64,000 nt of DNA from Granulosicoccus sp965214025. Its GTDB lineage: Bacteria > Pseudomonadota > Gammaproteobacteria > Granulosicoccales > Granulosicoccaceae. A program made the position numbers and the translations under genes. The stretch's first letter is position 1. Each line of letters begins with the position of its first letter. The notes beneath the pieces are model-generated. The model saw nothing but the letters and a program-made list of their open reading frames with translations, was not told where the DNA came from and ran no database searches. Positions 52,299 to 61,632 of the stretch are shown here, in pieces. The DNA is taken from the NCBI GenBank assembly GCA_965214025.1, contig CBDCAW010000033.1:25429-89428 (forward strand). The letters are read 5' to 3'.

Positions 52299-53471
52299 AT
52301 GAAGGCCCGCAAGGGTACTGTGACAATGGAGCCGAAGGCAATGAGCGACCCGATATTCCTGCGCAGCGTGCTGCAACGCATCGCCACCGGCCCGACCATG
52401 AGCAAGGATCTCTCCCGCGAAGAGGCCTGCCGTGCCATGCGTCTGCTGCTCGACGGTACGGCCGATCCGGTCCAGGCCGGCATCTTCCTGATCGCCCTGC
52501 GCATGAAGCGCGAGACCGATGCGGAGCTGGCCGGTGTGCTCGATGCCATTCATGCCGGCATTGCCCCGGTATCCGTCGATGTGGAGTGCCTGACCACGCT
52601 GGTCGATCCGTATGATGGCTACCTGCGCGGCACACCGGTGGCAGCGTTCCTGCCGGCGGTACTGGCGGCTAGCGGCCTGCCTGTGCTGACTCACGGGGTG
52701 AGCCAGATGGGCCCGAAGTTCGGCGCGACTCAGGAGCAGGTACTGGCGGTAGCCGGCGTGCGGCCCGCGACTGACTTGCGGCACGCAGCCGATCTGCTCG
52801 AATCGCCCACCGCAGGCTGGTGCCATGTGTCGCAGCGTGAGCTCGCGCCAGAGCTGTTCGCGTTGACGGACCTGCGCACACGCATCGTCAAGCGACCATG
52901 CCTGACCACACTCGAGGTCGCGGTGCGCAGCCTCGTGCCACGCGCTCAGTCGCACCTGGTCACAGGCTTCGTGCACAAGGGCTATCCGCCCATCTACGCT
53001 GCGCTCGCACAGGCGGGTGGATTCGATCGCTGCGTGGTCGTTCGTGGTGTCGAAGGCGGCGTGGTGCCCTCGTTGTCACAAGCCTCACGCTACTTCGTCG
53101 GCAGCCACGCCGATGATCTGCAGCAACATGACATCGTGCCCGCCATGATCGGCGTGGCACATGAGGAACGTGCGCTGCCGTTACCCGTGGAACCGGTGGC
53201 AGACCCGCAAACACTCGATGCGGGTGCACGCTCGGTACAGTATCTCGACAATCCGTTTGCACAGACGTTGGCCGAGCATGCCGCACACGAAGGTCTGGCG
53301 GCGCTCGGTGGTGCGCAGGGCATGGCCCGCGATTCGCTGATCTACGCCGGTGCCGTGGTGTTGACTGCGGGCGGGCACGCGGCCTCACTCGCCGAGGCTG
53401 CCGAGATGCTCGCCACCGCGATCGACAGCGGCGCGGCGCTGACTCGGTTCGAGGCGTTGGCCAAGCGATGA
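52299..53471 (+). CDS. ybiB: YbiB/TrpD2-like protein (anthranilate phosphoribosyltransferase fold)
   Basis: About 390 residues from ATG 52299; ATG 52326 and 52341 are also possible, the last giving MSDPIFLRSVL. It has a helical N-terminal domain (SREEACRAMRLLLDG, QAGIFLIALRMKRETDAEL), then GLPVLTHGVSQMGPKFG and FVHKGYPPIYAALA. It lacks the GTGGD phosphoribosylpyrophosphate motif of true TrpD, as is typical of YbiB/TrpD2, nucleic-acid-binding proteins often next to nitrate assimilation genes. It overlaps the nnr gene start by four bases. Confidence 0.8.
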   Translation: MKARKGTVTMEPKAMSDPIFLRSVLQRIATGPTMSKDLSREEACRAMRLLLDGTADPVQAGIFLIALRMKRETDAELAGVLDAIHAGIAPVSVDVECLTTLVDPYDGYLRGTPVAAFLPAVLAASGLPVLTHGVSQMGPKFGATQEQVLAVAGVRPATDLRHAADLLESPTAGWCHVSQRELAPELFALTDLRTRIVKRPCLTTLEVAVRSLVPRAQSHLVTGFVHKGYPPIYAALAQAGGFDRCVVVRGVEGGVVPSLSQASRYFVGSHADDLQQHDIVPAMIGVAHEERALPLPVEPVADPQTLDAGARSVQYLDNPFAQTLAEHAAHEGLAALGGAQGMARDSLIYAGAVVLTAGGHAASLAEAAEMLATAIDSGAALTRFEALAKR

Positions 53472-55060
53472 CGTCGAAGGACTACCTGATCTGCACGTGC
53501 GCAGGGAGCTCACCGTTTCAGCTGCTGAGCGCTGCCGAAATGCAGAGGGCGGACGCTGCAGCCATCGCGTCCGGCATCGATGGCTTCGAACTGATGACCG
53601 CTGCCGGCCGGGCGGTGGCACGCACGGTACGGCGTCACCACCCGGTGCCTTGCCGAGTCGTCGTCGTGGCCGGGGGCGGAAACAACGGTGGTGATGGCGC
53701 GGTGGTCGCACGGTTGCTCGATCAGGCAGGCTTCGGTGTCACACTCATCAAGGTGGGTAGTGGCGTGCCGACGCAAGCGGATGCTCGCCGTGCGTTTGAT
53801 CAGTGGTGTGGCGAGAGCCTGGCGGTCGATGACGGTCGTTCCCTCGCCACGATCGAAGCGGCTGACGTCATCATCGATGCCCTGCTGGGCGCCGGGTTGA
53901 ACCGCGATCTGGACGGCACGATGCTCAGCGTCGTGAAGACCATCAACCGGGCGCCGGCGCCGGTGATATCGATCGACCTGCCCAGCGGCATCGACGGCAA
54001 CCGCTGCTGCGTTCGCGGTGCCGCCGTGAAGGCGGATCATACGGTCACGTTCTTCCGCTACAAGCCTGCACATCTACTGTATCCGGGGCGCACCCATTGC
54101 GGCACGCTCGAGCTGGCTCAAATCGGTATTCCCGACCAGGTGCTGCCCGGTGGCGCATCGCCGCGTTGCTACCTGAACGATCCGGCCCTCTGGCAGGCGC
54201 GCTTGCCGGCGCCCGCTGCCACCGGGCACAAGTTCGAGCGCGGTCATGTCATGGTCCGTGGCGGTCCGATTCACCAGGCGGGCGCGGCACGTCTGAGTGC
54301 GCTGACAGCCTTGCACTGCGGTGCCGGCCTGGTCTCGCTGGCCACTCCATCGACTGCACTGGCAGCGAACGCGGCACAGCTTACGGCCGTGATGCTCAAG
54401 GGCTGTGAAAATTCACTCGATTGGCAGGAGCTGATCAGCGATGTACGCGTCAACACCGTGGTCATCGGCCCGGGCAACGGAATCGGCGCTTCGACGTCTC
54501 GGTGCGTGGAAGCCGCGCTGGGCAACGGCAAGGCCTGTGTGATCGATGCCGACGCGTTGACCAGTTTCGCCCGGCAGCCCGACACTCTTTTCCGGTGCCT
54601 TGCCGACAGGGATACATCCGTGGTGCTCACCCCTCACGCTGGTGAATTCCTGCGTCTGTTTCCCGACATTACCGTGAAGCGATTCGGGTCGAGGCTGGAA
54701 CAGGCGCGAGCGGCAGCAGAACGGGCAGGGGCGGTGGTCGTTTTCAAGGGGCCAGACACGGTCGTGGCGGCGCCCGGCGGCTGTGCGGTCATCAATGCCA
54801 ATGCACCACCCTGGCTTGCCACGGCCGGTGCCGGCGACGTGCTGGCAGGGCTGGTGGGTGGGCTGCTGGCCCAGGGTATGGATGCGTTCGACGCTGCGAA
54901 TGCAGGGGTGTGGCTGCATGGCGATGCCGCTGCCCGGACAGGCTATCCGATGTGCGCCGAACAACTCGTTACTGCCACCGGCGAGGCCTTGGGGATGCTG
55001 GTAGAACTGGCGGCCCCGTCAAGACCTCTCGGTTTACCGCCGATTGCTCGAACTGCTTGA
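53468..55060 (+). CDS. nnr: Bifunctional NAD(P)HX epimerase/dehydratase
   Basis: A 530-residue metabolite-repair enzyme restoring NAD(P)H from its hydrates. The N-terminal epimerase (YjeF_N) includes GGGNNGGDGAVVARLL, DALLGAGLNR and SIDLPSGIDGN. The C-terminal dehydratase (carbohydrate kinase-like) includes GAARLSALTALHCGAGLVSL, VVLTPHAGEF, VVFKGPDTVV and the catalytic ATAGAGDVLAGLVGG. Start ATG 53468 overlaps the previous stop (ATGA). A short leader (MTSKDYLICTCAGSS) precedes the domain. Confidence 0.94.
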   Translation: MTSKDYLICTCAGSSPFQLLSAAEMQRADAAAIASGIDGFELMTAAGRAVARTVRRHHPVPCRVVVVAGGGNNGGDGAVVARLLDQAGFGVTLIKVGSGVPTQADARRAFDQWCGESLAVDDGRSLATIEAADVIIDALLGAGLNRDLDGTMLSVVKTINRAPAPVISIDLPSGIDGNRCCVRGAAVKADHTVTFFRYKPAHLLYPGRTHCGTLELAQIGIPDQVLPGGASPRCYLNDPALWQARLPAPAATGHKFERGHVMVRGGPIHQAGAARLSALTALHCGAGLVSLATPSTALAANAAQLTAVMLKGCENSLDWQELISDVRVNTVVIGPGNGIGASTSRCVEAALGNGKACVIDADALTSFARQPDTLFRCLADRDTSVVLTPHAGEFLRLFPDITVKRFGSRLEQARAAAERAGAVVVFKGPDTVVAAPGGCAVINANAPPWLATAGAGDVLAGLVGGLLAQGMDAFDAANAGVWLHGDAAARTGYPMCAEQLVTATGEALGMLVELAAPSRPLGLPPIARTA

Positions 55061-55191
55061 TCCTCAGCCGTCCGCACCTGCCAACTCTGGACCGGTGATC
55101 GTCAGGCAGCCGGACCCGCTAAGCTTTCATCACACCGATCGAAACCCGCAAAGCGGGTACAGGTCCCGAATCTGCCCAAGCGAATGCACGT

Positions 55192-55509
55192 ATGGAACTA
55201 TTGTATACACTGATCGACAGCGGCCGCATCGTCGACATCATGCTTGCCGTGGTGCTGCTGGAAGTGCTGCTGTTGCTCTGGTGGTGGCGCAGTCGCCGAA
55301 CCGGGGTGCCGCCGGTGGCCTTGCTGGTGAACGTCGGCGCCGGTAGCAGCCTGATGATGGCGCTACGCGCTGCGCTGATGGACCAGGGAACGCTCGCCAT
55401 CGCCGTCTGTCTGGTGTCGTCACTGGTATTTCACACCGCCGACCTGGTAGTGCGCTGGACCCACTCTGCTACCGTACGGGCCACTAGCCCACCGACAGAC
55501 CCCCGGTGA
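55192..55509 (+). CDS. Small integral membrane protein, unknown function
   Basis: A 105-residue protein with about three helices: IVDIMLAVVLLEVLLLLWWW, a Gly/Ala-rich second (VALLVNVGAGSSLMMALRAAL) and AIAVCLVSSLVFHTADLVV. WWWRSRR follows the first helix. No family is recognised by eye. Its end overlaps the CBS gene end by 26 bases on the opposite strand. It begins about 130 bases after nnr, so linkage is uncertain. Confidence 0.65.
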   Translation: MELLYTLIDSGRIVDIMLAVVLLEVLLLLWWWRSRRTGVPPVALLVNVGAGSSLMMALRAALMDQGTLAIAVCLVSSLVFHTADLVVRWTHSATVRATSPPTDPR

Positions 55510-55927
55510 TGTAGTCTTGCATCTGCTGGCGTTCGATTTCCAGCTCACGCAACTTGGCGCTGATCACGTCGCGCACGCTGACCAGACCGGCGAGTGTGTC
55601 GTCCTTGAGAACAGGAATGTGACGAATGTGCTGGCGGTCCATGATTTCCATGGCATCGGTAACGGTGGTTTCCGATGTGCAGGTGTACACCTTGCGCGTC
55701 ATCAGGTCGGTGACAGGCATCGTCTTCACGTCGGCGGTACCATCGGCCTGGCAGCGCACCACATCGCGCTCGCTGAGAATGCCGTCGATGGTCTTGCCGT
55801 TCTCGCTGACCACCAGCGCACCCACGCGCCGTTCGGCGAGTTCGCGAATTGCATCCTGCACCGTCACATCGGGCTTGATGCTGAAGAAATCGCTGCCCTT
55901 GTAATCCAGAATCTTGGCAATCGTCAT
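55484..55927 (-). CDS. Two-CBS-domain protein
   Basis: About 147 residues from ATG 55927. Two CBS repeats: VTVQDAIRELAERRVGALVV with GILSERDVVR, and TVTDAMEIMDRQHIRHIPVL with GLVSVRDVISAKL. A C-terminal helix rich in Glu/Gln (LRELEIERQQMQDYITG) follows. Stand-alone CBS pairs bind adenylate nucleotides and modulate partners; the partner is unknown. The longer frame upstream has no CBS relation and is not used. Confidence 0.9.
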   Translation of the reverse strand: MTIAKILDYKGSDFFSIKPDVTVQDAIRELAERRVGALVVSENGKTIDGILSERDVVRCQADGTADVKTMPVTDLMTRKVYTCTSETTVTDAMEIMDRQHIRHIPVLKDDTLAGLVSVRDVISAKLRELEIERQQMQDYITGGLSVG

Positions 55928-55967
55928 GCTCAGGCTCCCCTTGGCGCTCTTTGTTGAAAACCACTCA

Positions 55968-56714
55968 TCATATCTGATACTCGCCGGACATTCCGTCGGA
56001 CCTGTTACGTGCGCCGCGCCGCCTTTGCAGCGTGATGCGGTACTGGTGGTAGAGCAGAACCGACACGCCGAGTGCGGTCGGTGTCGCCCACAGTACCGGA
56101 TGAAATGCCAGTGCGGGAAAGGTGTTGACCGCGCCAAACGCGAAGAACGCCGTATAGACCGATATGCCCGCTCCGACGAGGCCACGGGTGTGCTGAATGA
56201 GCCACTCGTTCGCCGGTGGCACCCGGGTGAAGATGAAGCGGAAGCTGAGCACCGCCATCGTGATCCCGACCACGGCGATGCCCATCATCAATGGCTGCGA
56301 CAGCTGCCAGCCCTGCCACGCACAGTTCAGCGCGGTGAGCAGCGTGGCGATCAGCAGAGCGATGTTCAGAGGCTCGCGATTGGCCCGGTGGTCACGCCGA
56401 TTGCGAATGCACAGTCGACCATACCGAGACAGCATGATGGTGAGCGTGGCAAGGTAGAGCATCATCCAGCCGAACAGGCCGCGCACCAGAGCCGCATCGT
56501 CGAACATCGGGTGGGTTTCCAATGGCAGGCGCAACGTCACCAGACTGATACCCACCGCGAGACAGCCCGTAGCAAGCAAGGCATGCGCGAACACCTTGCC
56601 CCAGGCCTTGTGCCGCGCGGTTCCCTTGCGCAATACCAGCGGTACCCAGAGAGTCACCAGACCGATGGTACCGGTGACGATGTGAGCCATGACCAACACG
56701 TGAAACAGTTGCAT
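55968..56714 (-). CDS. Multi-helix membrane protein (DUF2306-like)
   Basis: About 248 residues from ATG 56714 (MQLFHVLVMAHIVTGT). Seven or so helices, including the conserved-looking HIVTGTIGLVTLWVPL, RKGTARHKAWGKVFAHALL and LIQHTRGLVGAGISVYTAFF. RHKAWGKVF resembles the motif of DUF2306 membrane proteins. Function unknown. The longer frame to 56972 has no hydrophobic or conserved features. Confidence 0.65.
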   Translation of the reverse strand: MQLFHVLVMAHIVTGTIGLVTLWVPLVLRKGTARHKAWGKVFAHALLATGCLAVGISLVTLRLPLETHPMFDDAALVRGLFGWMMLYLATLTIMLSRYGRLCIRNRRDHRANREPLNIALLIATLLTALNCAWQGWQLSQPLMMGIAVVGITMAVLSFRFIFTRVPPANEWLIQHTRGLVGAGISVYTAFFAFGAVNTFPALAFHPVLWATPTALGVSVLLYHQYRITLQRRRGARNRSDGMSGEYQI

Positions 56715-56888
56715 GTATGGACCCGTCACCTCGGAAACGCCTGTAGCGCATGATACAACATGGATGACTCGTGGCTCGGCCTCCGGAGTTCGGCCCTCGG
56801 GAGCCTGACCCGCCCAGCGGACAGCTACAGGAGATGACCCGGGGGTGACCTCAGAGGGTCTACGACAGACAGCGAAGGATCTCACTGA

Positions 56889-58508
56889 ATGACCGAACCA
56901 CGAACCGAACCGGCCACCCCATCCGACGTGGCACTGAAGCCTGCGTCTGTCGAGGCCACGCAGCCGGCTCACCGCTCGGCACAGACCCGTGACGAGACCC
57001 CTGGTGATACCCCTGGCAATACCCTGACGCCGGGGCGCAAGGCCATCGTCATCGGCAGTGGCTTCGGTGGCCTTGCCGCTGCCGTGCGGCTCAGCGCCCG
57101 TGGCTATCGCGTCACGCTGGTGGAAAAGCTGGACGGCCCGGGCGGGCGGGCCTATGTGTACCGCCAGGACGGCTTCACATTCGATGCCGGGCCTACCATC
57201 GTGACCGCACCTTTCCTGCTGGAGGAACTATGGGCCCTGTGCGGTGAGCGCATGAGCGATCATGTCGACCTGCGTGCCATCGAGCCGTTCTATCGCATCA
57301 GGTTCGCCGACGGGCGTCACTTCGACTACAGCTCTGACCCCGCTGCCATGCGCCGCGAGATACTCCGTTTCAATCCGGACGATGTAGCGGGTTACGAGCG
57401 CTTCCTGAAGGTCAGTGAACGTGTCTACGACGTGGGGTTCGATCAGTTGCTGACGGTCTCGTTCGATTCGTTTTGGAAGATGATCCGCGTGCTGCCAGAT
57501 CTGGCCTTCGTGCAATTCTTCCGCTCGGTACATGGGCTGGTGGCCAGGTACATAAAGGACCCGGCCTTGCGGCAGGTGTTCAGCTTTCACCCGTTGCTGG
57601 TCGGTGGCAATCCGTTCAGTACCACGGCGGTGTATACGCTCATCGCGCATCTCGAACGCCAACATGGGGTACATTTTGCCATGGGTGGCACCGGTGTCAT
57701 CGCCACCGGCCTGGTACGGCTCATCGAGGGGCAGGGCAGCGAAGTGCGTTACAACGCCGCGGTGAAGGAGATCACGGTCGAAGACGGTCGCGCCACCGGC
57801 GTGCAGCTCGAAAGCGGGGAGATGCTGGCCAGCGACATCGTCGTCTCCAATGCTGACAGCGCCTTCACGTATCAGAAGCTCGTGCCGAAGCGATGGCGAC
57901 GGCGCTGGAGCGATCGCAGGCTGGCACGCGCGAAATATTCCATGAGCCTGTTCGTCTGGTATTTCGGTACCGACGTGAAGTACCCGGATGTCCCCCATCA
58001 CATGATCCTGCTGGGGCCGCGCTACGAGCAATTGCTGAAGGACATCTTCAACCGCAATGTGCTCGCCGACGATTTCAGCCTGTACCTGCATCGGCCGACC
58101 GCCACCGATACCTCCCTGGCACCCGACGGCTGCGATGCCTTCTATGTGCTTTCTCCTGTGCCACATCTGGATGCCGGCATCGACTGGGCGGTGCGGGCCG
58201 AACCCTACCGGCAAGCCATCGAGCAGAGCCTGTCCGAAACCGTGCTGCCCGATCTGAAGGAACACGTGGTGACCTCTCGCCTGCTCACCCCGCAGGATTT
58301 CATGGACCGGCTCTCATCGGTGAACGGTGCCGCCTTCGGCCTGCAGCCCATCCTCACGCAGACCGCCTGGTTCCGGCCGCACAATCGCAGCGAAGACATC
58401 GAGAACCTGTATCTGGTCGGCGCCGGAACTCATCCCGGGGCCGGCCTGCCGGGGGTGGTATCGTCGGCCAAGGTGCTGGATGAGGTGGTGCCACACGGCC
58501 AACGCTGA
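56889..58508 (+). CDS. crtI: Phytoene desaturase-like carotenoid desaturase
   Basis: A 539-residue FAD-dependent desaturase. It has a 45-residue Thr/Pro-rich leader, then the FAD motif AIVIGSGFGGLAAAVRL, GGRAYVYRQDGFTFDAGPTI and the C-terminal FAD-contacting YLVGAGTHPGAGLPGVVSSAK, all typical of CrtI. It would introduce conjugated double bases into phytoene, membrane-associated. It converges with a CrtD-like gene on the opposite strand, 48 bases apart. The other carotenoid genes (crtE, crtB) are not in the window, so the exact substrate is inferred. Confidence 0.9.
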   Translation: MTEPRTEPATPSDVALKPASVEATQPAHRSAQTRDETPGDTPGNTLTPGRKAIVIGSGFGGLAAAVRLSARGYRVTLVEKLDGPGGRAYVYRQDGFTFDAGPTIVTAPFLLEELWALCGERMSDHVDLRAIEPFYRIRFADGRHFDYSSDPAAMRREILRFNPDDVAGYERFLKVSERVYDVGFDQLLTVSFDSFWKMIRVLPDLAFVQFFRSVHGLVARYIKDPALRQVFSFHPLLVGGNPFSTTAVYTLIAHLERQHGVHFAMGGTGVIATGLVRLIEGQGSEVRYNAAVKEITVEDGRATGVQLESGEMLASDIVVSNADSAFTYQKLVPKRWRRRWSDRRLARAKYSMSLFVWYFGTDVKYPDVPHHMILLGPRYEQLLKDIFNRNVLADDFSLYLHRPTATDTSLAPDGCDAFYVLSPVPHLDAGIDWAVRAEPYRQAIEQSLSETVLPDLKEHVVTSRLLTPQDFMDRLSSVNGAAFGLQPILTQTAWFRPHNRSEDIENLYLVGAGTHPGAGLPGVVSSAKVLDEVVPHGQR

Positions 58509-58555
58509 GCGTGTAGTGTTCAGCCTTCGATGTGCAGGTTTCCGGCGTCCACCTT

Positions 58556-60031
58556 TCAGCGATCCGCCAGTAGCTGCTCGGCGGCCAGCCGCCCACCCAA
58601 CGCCGCCATCGGAACCCCGGCGCCGGGATGCACGCTACCACCCGCCAAATACAAGCCTTGCACCCGACTTCGCGCACCGGGGCGCCGGAACGACCCCAGC
58701 CACCCGTGAGTGGGCCGCCCGTACAACGCACCGCGGGTGGCGGGAAACAGTTCCGCGAAGTCGCCCGGCCCGGTGACTCGCGCATCGGCTGCATCATCGT
58801 GCAGGTGCAGCCCGTGCGATTTCAGTGCCGCGTCGAGGTTGGCGAGAGCCGCGTCGGTTTCCTCGCCGCTCAGCTCGCGTGCCGGTGCGTTGATCAGGCA
58901 GAACAGGCGTTCGGGCGAGTCGTTGTTACCGGCTCGAGGCACGAAGCCGTCCCGATCCTGCGCGCAGATGTACACGGTCGGATCCGGTGGTACGGTTGCC
59001 TGATCGAACACGCTGCTGAATTCGCGAGGATAATCGCCACCGAACAGCACACTGTGGTGTGCCAGTGGGAACCCGCTGACACGCGCGACAGTCGCCCGGG
59101 TGATCGCTGACAGGGAGGCCTCGGTTCTGGCAGGTGTGGCCTTCTGCACCGCATCGCCCAGCAGCCCCGCACACAGTGCGTTGGTATCGCCGTTGAACAC
59201 GACGGCGCTGGCCGGCAACACGTCGCCGTTGGCCAGTATCACATTGCGGACGCGGTTGCCACGTGTCTCGATGCGCTCCACGTGCTGGTTGAATCGGCAG
59301 TCCACACCCAACTGCTCGGCACTGTGCTGGAGGCTCTGCGCGAGTGCCTGCATGCCGCCGCGCAACAGCCAGACGCCGGCGCGTTCGACGTGGGCGATCA
59401 GCATCAGTGTGGCCGGCGCGCGAAATGGAGAAGAACCGCAATAGGTGCTGTAGCGGGCGAATAGTTGGCGCAGGCGCTCATCTTCGAAGGTGCCGGCGAG
59501 CGAGCGCCACAGCGTCTCGAAGGCGCCGGTCTTCGACAGGTCGATGATGCCGCGTAGCCCATTGTGCAGGCTCAGTGCGATCGGGCCTGGGCGCTGGGCA
59601 CGCATGAACGGCGCATCCAGCGTGTTGAACACCGCCTCGCTGCGACGTGCGAACTCGCGATAGCTGCCGGCCTCCCGGGAACCACAGAGCGATTCGATGG
59701 CCGCCACCGAGCGTTCCACCTCGGTGAACAGATCGAGCGGATCGCTACCCACCCAGCTGTGCCGCGCCAGCAGATCCGCCCCTTGCATGTCGACGGCCTC
59801 CGAAAATACAAGGCCGGCGCGACGGTAGAGGTCCTCGAATACCCAGCGCATCGTGAACACCGTGGGGCCCACATCCAGCGCGCGTCCCGAGACCGTCACC
59901 TGGCGCATCTTGCCACCGGCACTGGCATGACGTTCCAGCAGCACCACGGGCAGGCCCTGAGTGCACAGTTCGATGGCCGCACTCAGCCCGCCCATGCCGG
60001 CACCGATGACGATGACCGGGTCGGCGTTCAT
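58556..60031 (-). CDS. crtD: CrtD-like carotenoid 3,4-desaturase
   Basis: 491 residues from ATG 60031. The FAD motif is VIVIGAGMGGLSAAIELC, followed by GGKMRQV and ALDVGPTVFTMRWVFEDL, the hallmark of methoxyneurosporene (CrtD) dehydrogenases. The C-terminus is GLYLAGGSVHPGAGVPMAALGGRLAAEQL. In spheroidene or spirilloxanthin pathways CrtD desaturates the 3,4 position of hydroxylated or methoxylated carotenoids. It overlaps the P450 stop by four bases (ATGA), so the two are translationally coupled. The flanking arrangement implies the P450 acts on the same pigment. Confidence 0.85.
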   Translation of the reverse strand: MNADPVIVIGAGMGGLSAAIELCTQGLPVVLLERHASAGGKMRQVTVSGRALDVGPTVFTMRWVFEDLYRRAGLVFSEAVDMQGADLLARHSWVGSDPLDLFTEVERSVAAIESLCGSREAGSYREFARRSEAVFNTLDAPFMRAQRPGPIALSLHNGLRGIIDLSKTGAFETLWRSLAGTFEDERLRQLFARYSTYCGSSPFRAPATLMLIAHVERAGVWLLRGGMQALAQSLQHSAEQLGVDCRFNQHVERIETRGNRVRNVILANGDVLPASAVVFNGDTNALCAGLLGDAVQKATPARTEASLSAITRATVARVSGFPLAHHSVLFGGDYPREFSSVFDQATVPPDPTVYICAQDRDGFVPRAGNNDSPERLFCLINAPARELSGEETDAALANLDAALKSHGLHLHDDAADARVTGPGDFAELFPATRGALYGRPTHGWLGSFRRPGARSRVQGLYLAGGSVHPGAGVPMAALGGRLAAEQLLADR

Positions 60032-61632
60032 GACGTGGAAGCCCCGATTCGGCGTACGCGGCACTGGATCTCCTCGGCCGGACGCGTGGTGAGCCGCGCC
60101 ACCGGACGTACACTTTCCGGGCTGATCATCGTGAAGCGATAGCGTCGCATCAGCCGGGTGATGATCAGCACCGCTTCGGTGGTGGCAAAGGCGGCACCGA
60201 CGCACACCCGCGGCCCGACACCGAACGACATGAGCAGCCCGGCGCTGCCATGGCCGGCCGTCTGTGGCGATGCCGTGCTACCGTTTCCAACACCGTCTGC
60301 TGGCTCGTGATGCGGATCCGTGTCGGCATCGTCTCTGTCCGGATCGAGCCGGTGTGGATCGAGCCGGTCTGGAACAAGTCGATCTGGATTGACCTGGTCC
60401 GGATCGACCCGGTCTGGATCGACCCGGTCTGGATCGAACCGATCAGGATCAAACCGGTCGGCATACCGCCACAAGGCCGCGTTTCGGTGCGCAGTCCACG
60501 GCGAGATCATGATCATCGCACCGCGCTTGACGTGTACCGTACCCACGCGAGTCGGTCGCGAAGCGACCCTCGGCAGGAACGTGATCGGTGGATAGAGGCG
60601 CAAGGTTTCACGAAAGACATTACGCGCCAGGGCGAGCTGCCGGATGTGGTCGAAGCTTATGTCGTCGTGGCCGGCGACCGCTTCGGTCTGCGCACGTACG
60701 CGCTGAGCCATCGGTGCCTGCTGCGCCAGCATGTAGAACACCCAGGTGAGCACACTGGCGGTGGTCTCGTGCCCGGCGAGAAAGAACACACCGATCTGGT
60801 CGATCAGCTCCTCGCGGCTGAAGCGCTGCCCGGTTTTCGGGTCACAGGCATTGATCACCGCATGAGCGATGTCGTCGTGAACCGGCGCACCCGGTGCAAG
60901 CCGACGATCCAGCAGATCACCGATGTGACGGCGAATTCGACGACAGGCCGCCTGCACGGCAGGTGGCTGGCTGATCTTCGCCCACGGCTTGCCGATGATG
61001 AGTTCGCGCAGGTTCACGCTGGCCACGCTGCGTTCGAAGACCAGGAAGTCGGCGAAAACATCCTGCGCCACCGATGCGGACAAGGGTTCGGAGAAGATGG
61101 TACGGCAGATGACATCGGCGGTCAGCTCGCTCATGGCAAGATCGAGCGAAAAAGGCTCGCCGCTTTCAGCCCGTGCATCGAACCTGGCTTGCAGTGTGTC
61201 CACTGCCGCATTCATCGCGGCGAATGCCTGACGCACGCGCAGTTGCGAGAACGCCGGGTCGATCATGCGTCGTTGTGCACGCCAGCGCTCGCCACTGGAG
61301 ACGAAGATCGAGTCGCCCACCAGACCCTCCAGTGCGCCGACCATCAGATCGTTCTTGGGAAACACGCCATCGGCATCGGCGAGTACCTCGCGGCACAGCC
61401 GCGAGTCGTTCACCAGCAGTATGGAGCGGCGCGAATAGCCCAGCCAGGTCAGTGGTTTTCGGTAGGCATCGATCGGCACCAGGCTGAGCAGATCGCCATC
61501 ACCGGCGCGCAGCACCCGTACCAGCGAGCGCAGGGGCGTATCCGGTTGCGGTGCCGGCGGTCTGTAAAGGGTGCTCAAGCGTGCAGATTGGCCATCGGTC
61601 TTTTCTGCGCCGAGTATACACTCGGGCGCCAT
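60028..61632 (-). CDS. Cytochrome P450 with an expanded Asp-Pro-Asp-Arg repeat before the heme site
   Basis: A P450 with I-helix FLAGHETTAS, K-helix ETLRLYPP, and heme-Cys motif FGVGPRVCVG. Between the aromatic/PERF region and the heme loop lies a repeat DPDRFDPDRVDPDRVDPDQ and beyond, then an acidic and Ala/Gly-rich stretch, about 70 residues longer than usual. ATG 61632 overlaps the divergent ATP-grasp ATG (shared CATG). TTG 61578 is an alternative start that fits normal P450 length. It probably hydroxylates a carotenoid or another lipid and is coupled to crtD. The reductase partner is not in the window. The frame stays open through the repeat. Confidence 0.85.
   Translation of the reverse strand: MAPECILGAEKTDGQSARLSTLYRPPAPQPDTPLRSLVRVLRAGDGDLLSLVPIDAYRKPLTWLGYSRRSILLVNDSRLCREVLADADGVFPKNDLMVGALEGLVGDSIFVSSGERWRAQRRMIDPAFSQLRVRQAFAAMNAAVDTLQARFDARAESGEPFSLDLAMSELTADVICRTIFSEPLSASVAQDVFADFLVFERSVASVNLRELIIGKPWAKISQPPAVQAACRRIRRHIGDLLDRRLAPGAPVHDDIAHAVINACDPKTGQRFSREELIDQIGVFFLAGHETTASVLTWVFYMLAQQAPMAQRVRAQTEAVAGHDDISFDHIRQLALARNVFRETLRLYPPITFLPRVASRPTRVGTVHVKRGAMIMISPWTAHRNAALWRYADRFDPDRFDPDRVDPDRVDPDQVNPDRLVPDRLDPHRLDPDRDDADTDPHHEPADGVGNGSTASPQTAGHGSAGLLMSFGVGPRVCVGAAFATTEAVLIITRLMRRYRFTMISPESVRPVARLTTRPAEEIQCRVRRIGASTS
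60337..60466 (-). repeat. 15-bp tandem repeats in the P450 gene
   Basis: On the plus strand, variants of GGATCGACCCGGTCT recur about eight times, encoding (V/L/F)DPDR units. They appear to have grown from a normal DPDRF (PERF-like) motif. The reading frame is preserved. Confidence 0.85.
61610..61625. promoter_or_regulatory. 16-bp inverted repeat between the P450 and ATP-grasp starts
   Basis: CCGAGT-ATAC-ACTCGG forms two six-base arms in the only gap between the divergent genes, five bases before the ATP-grasp ATG at 61631. On the minus strand it includes TATACT, a possible -10 if the P450 uses its downstream TTG start. Operator-like; the regulator is unknown. Confidence 0.45.
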
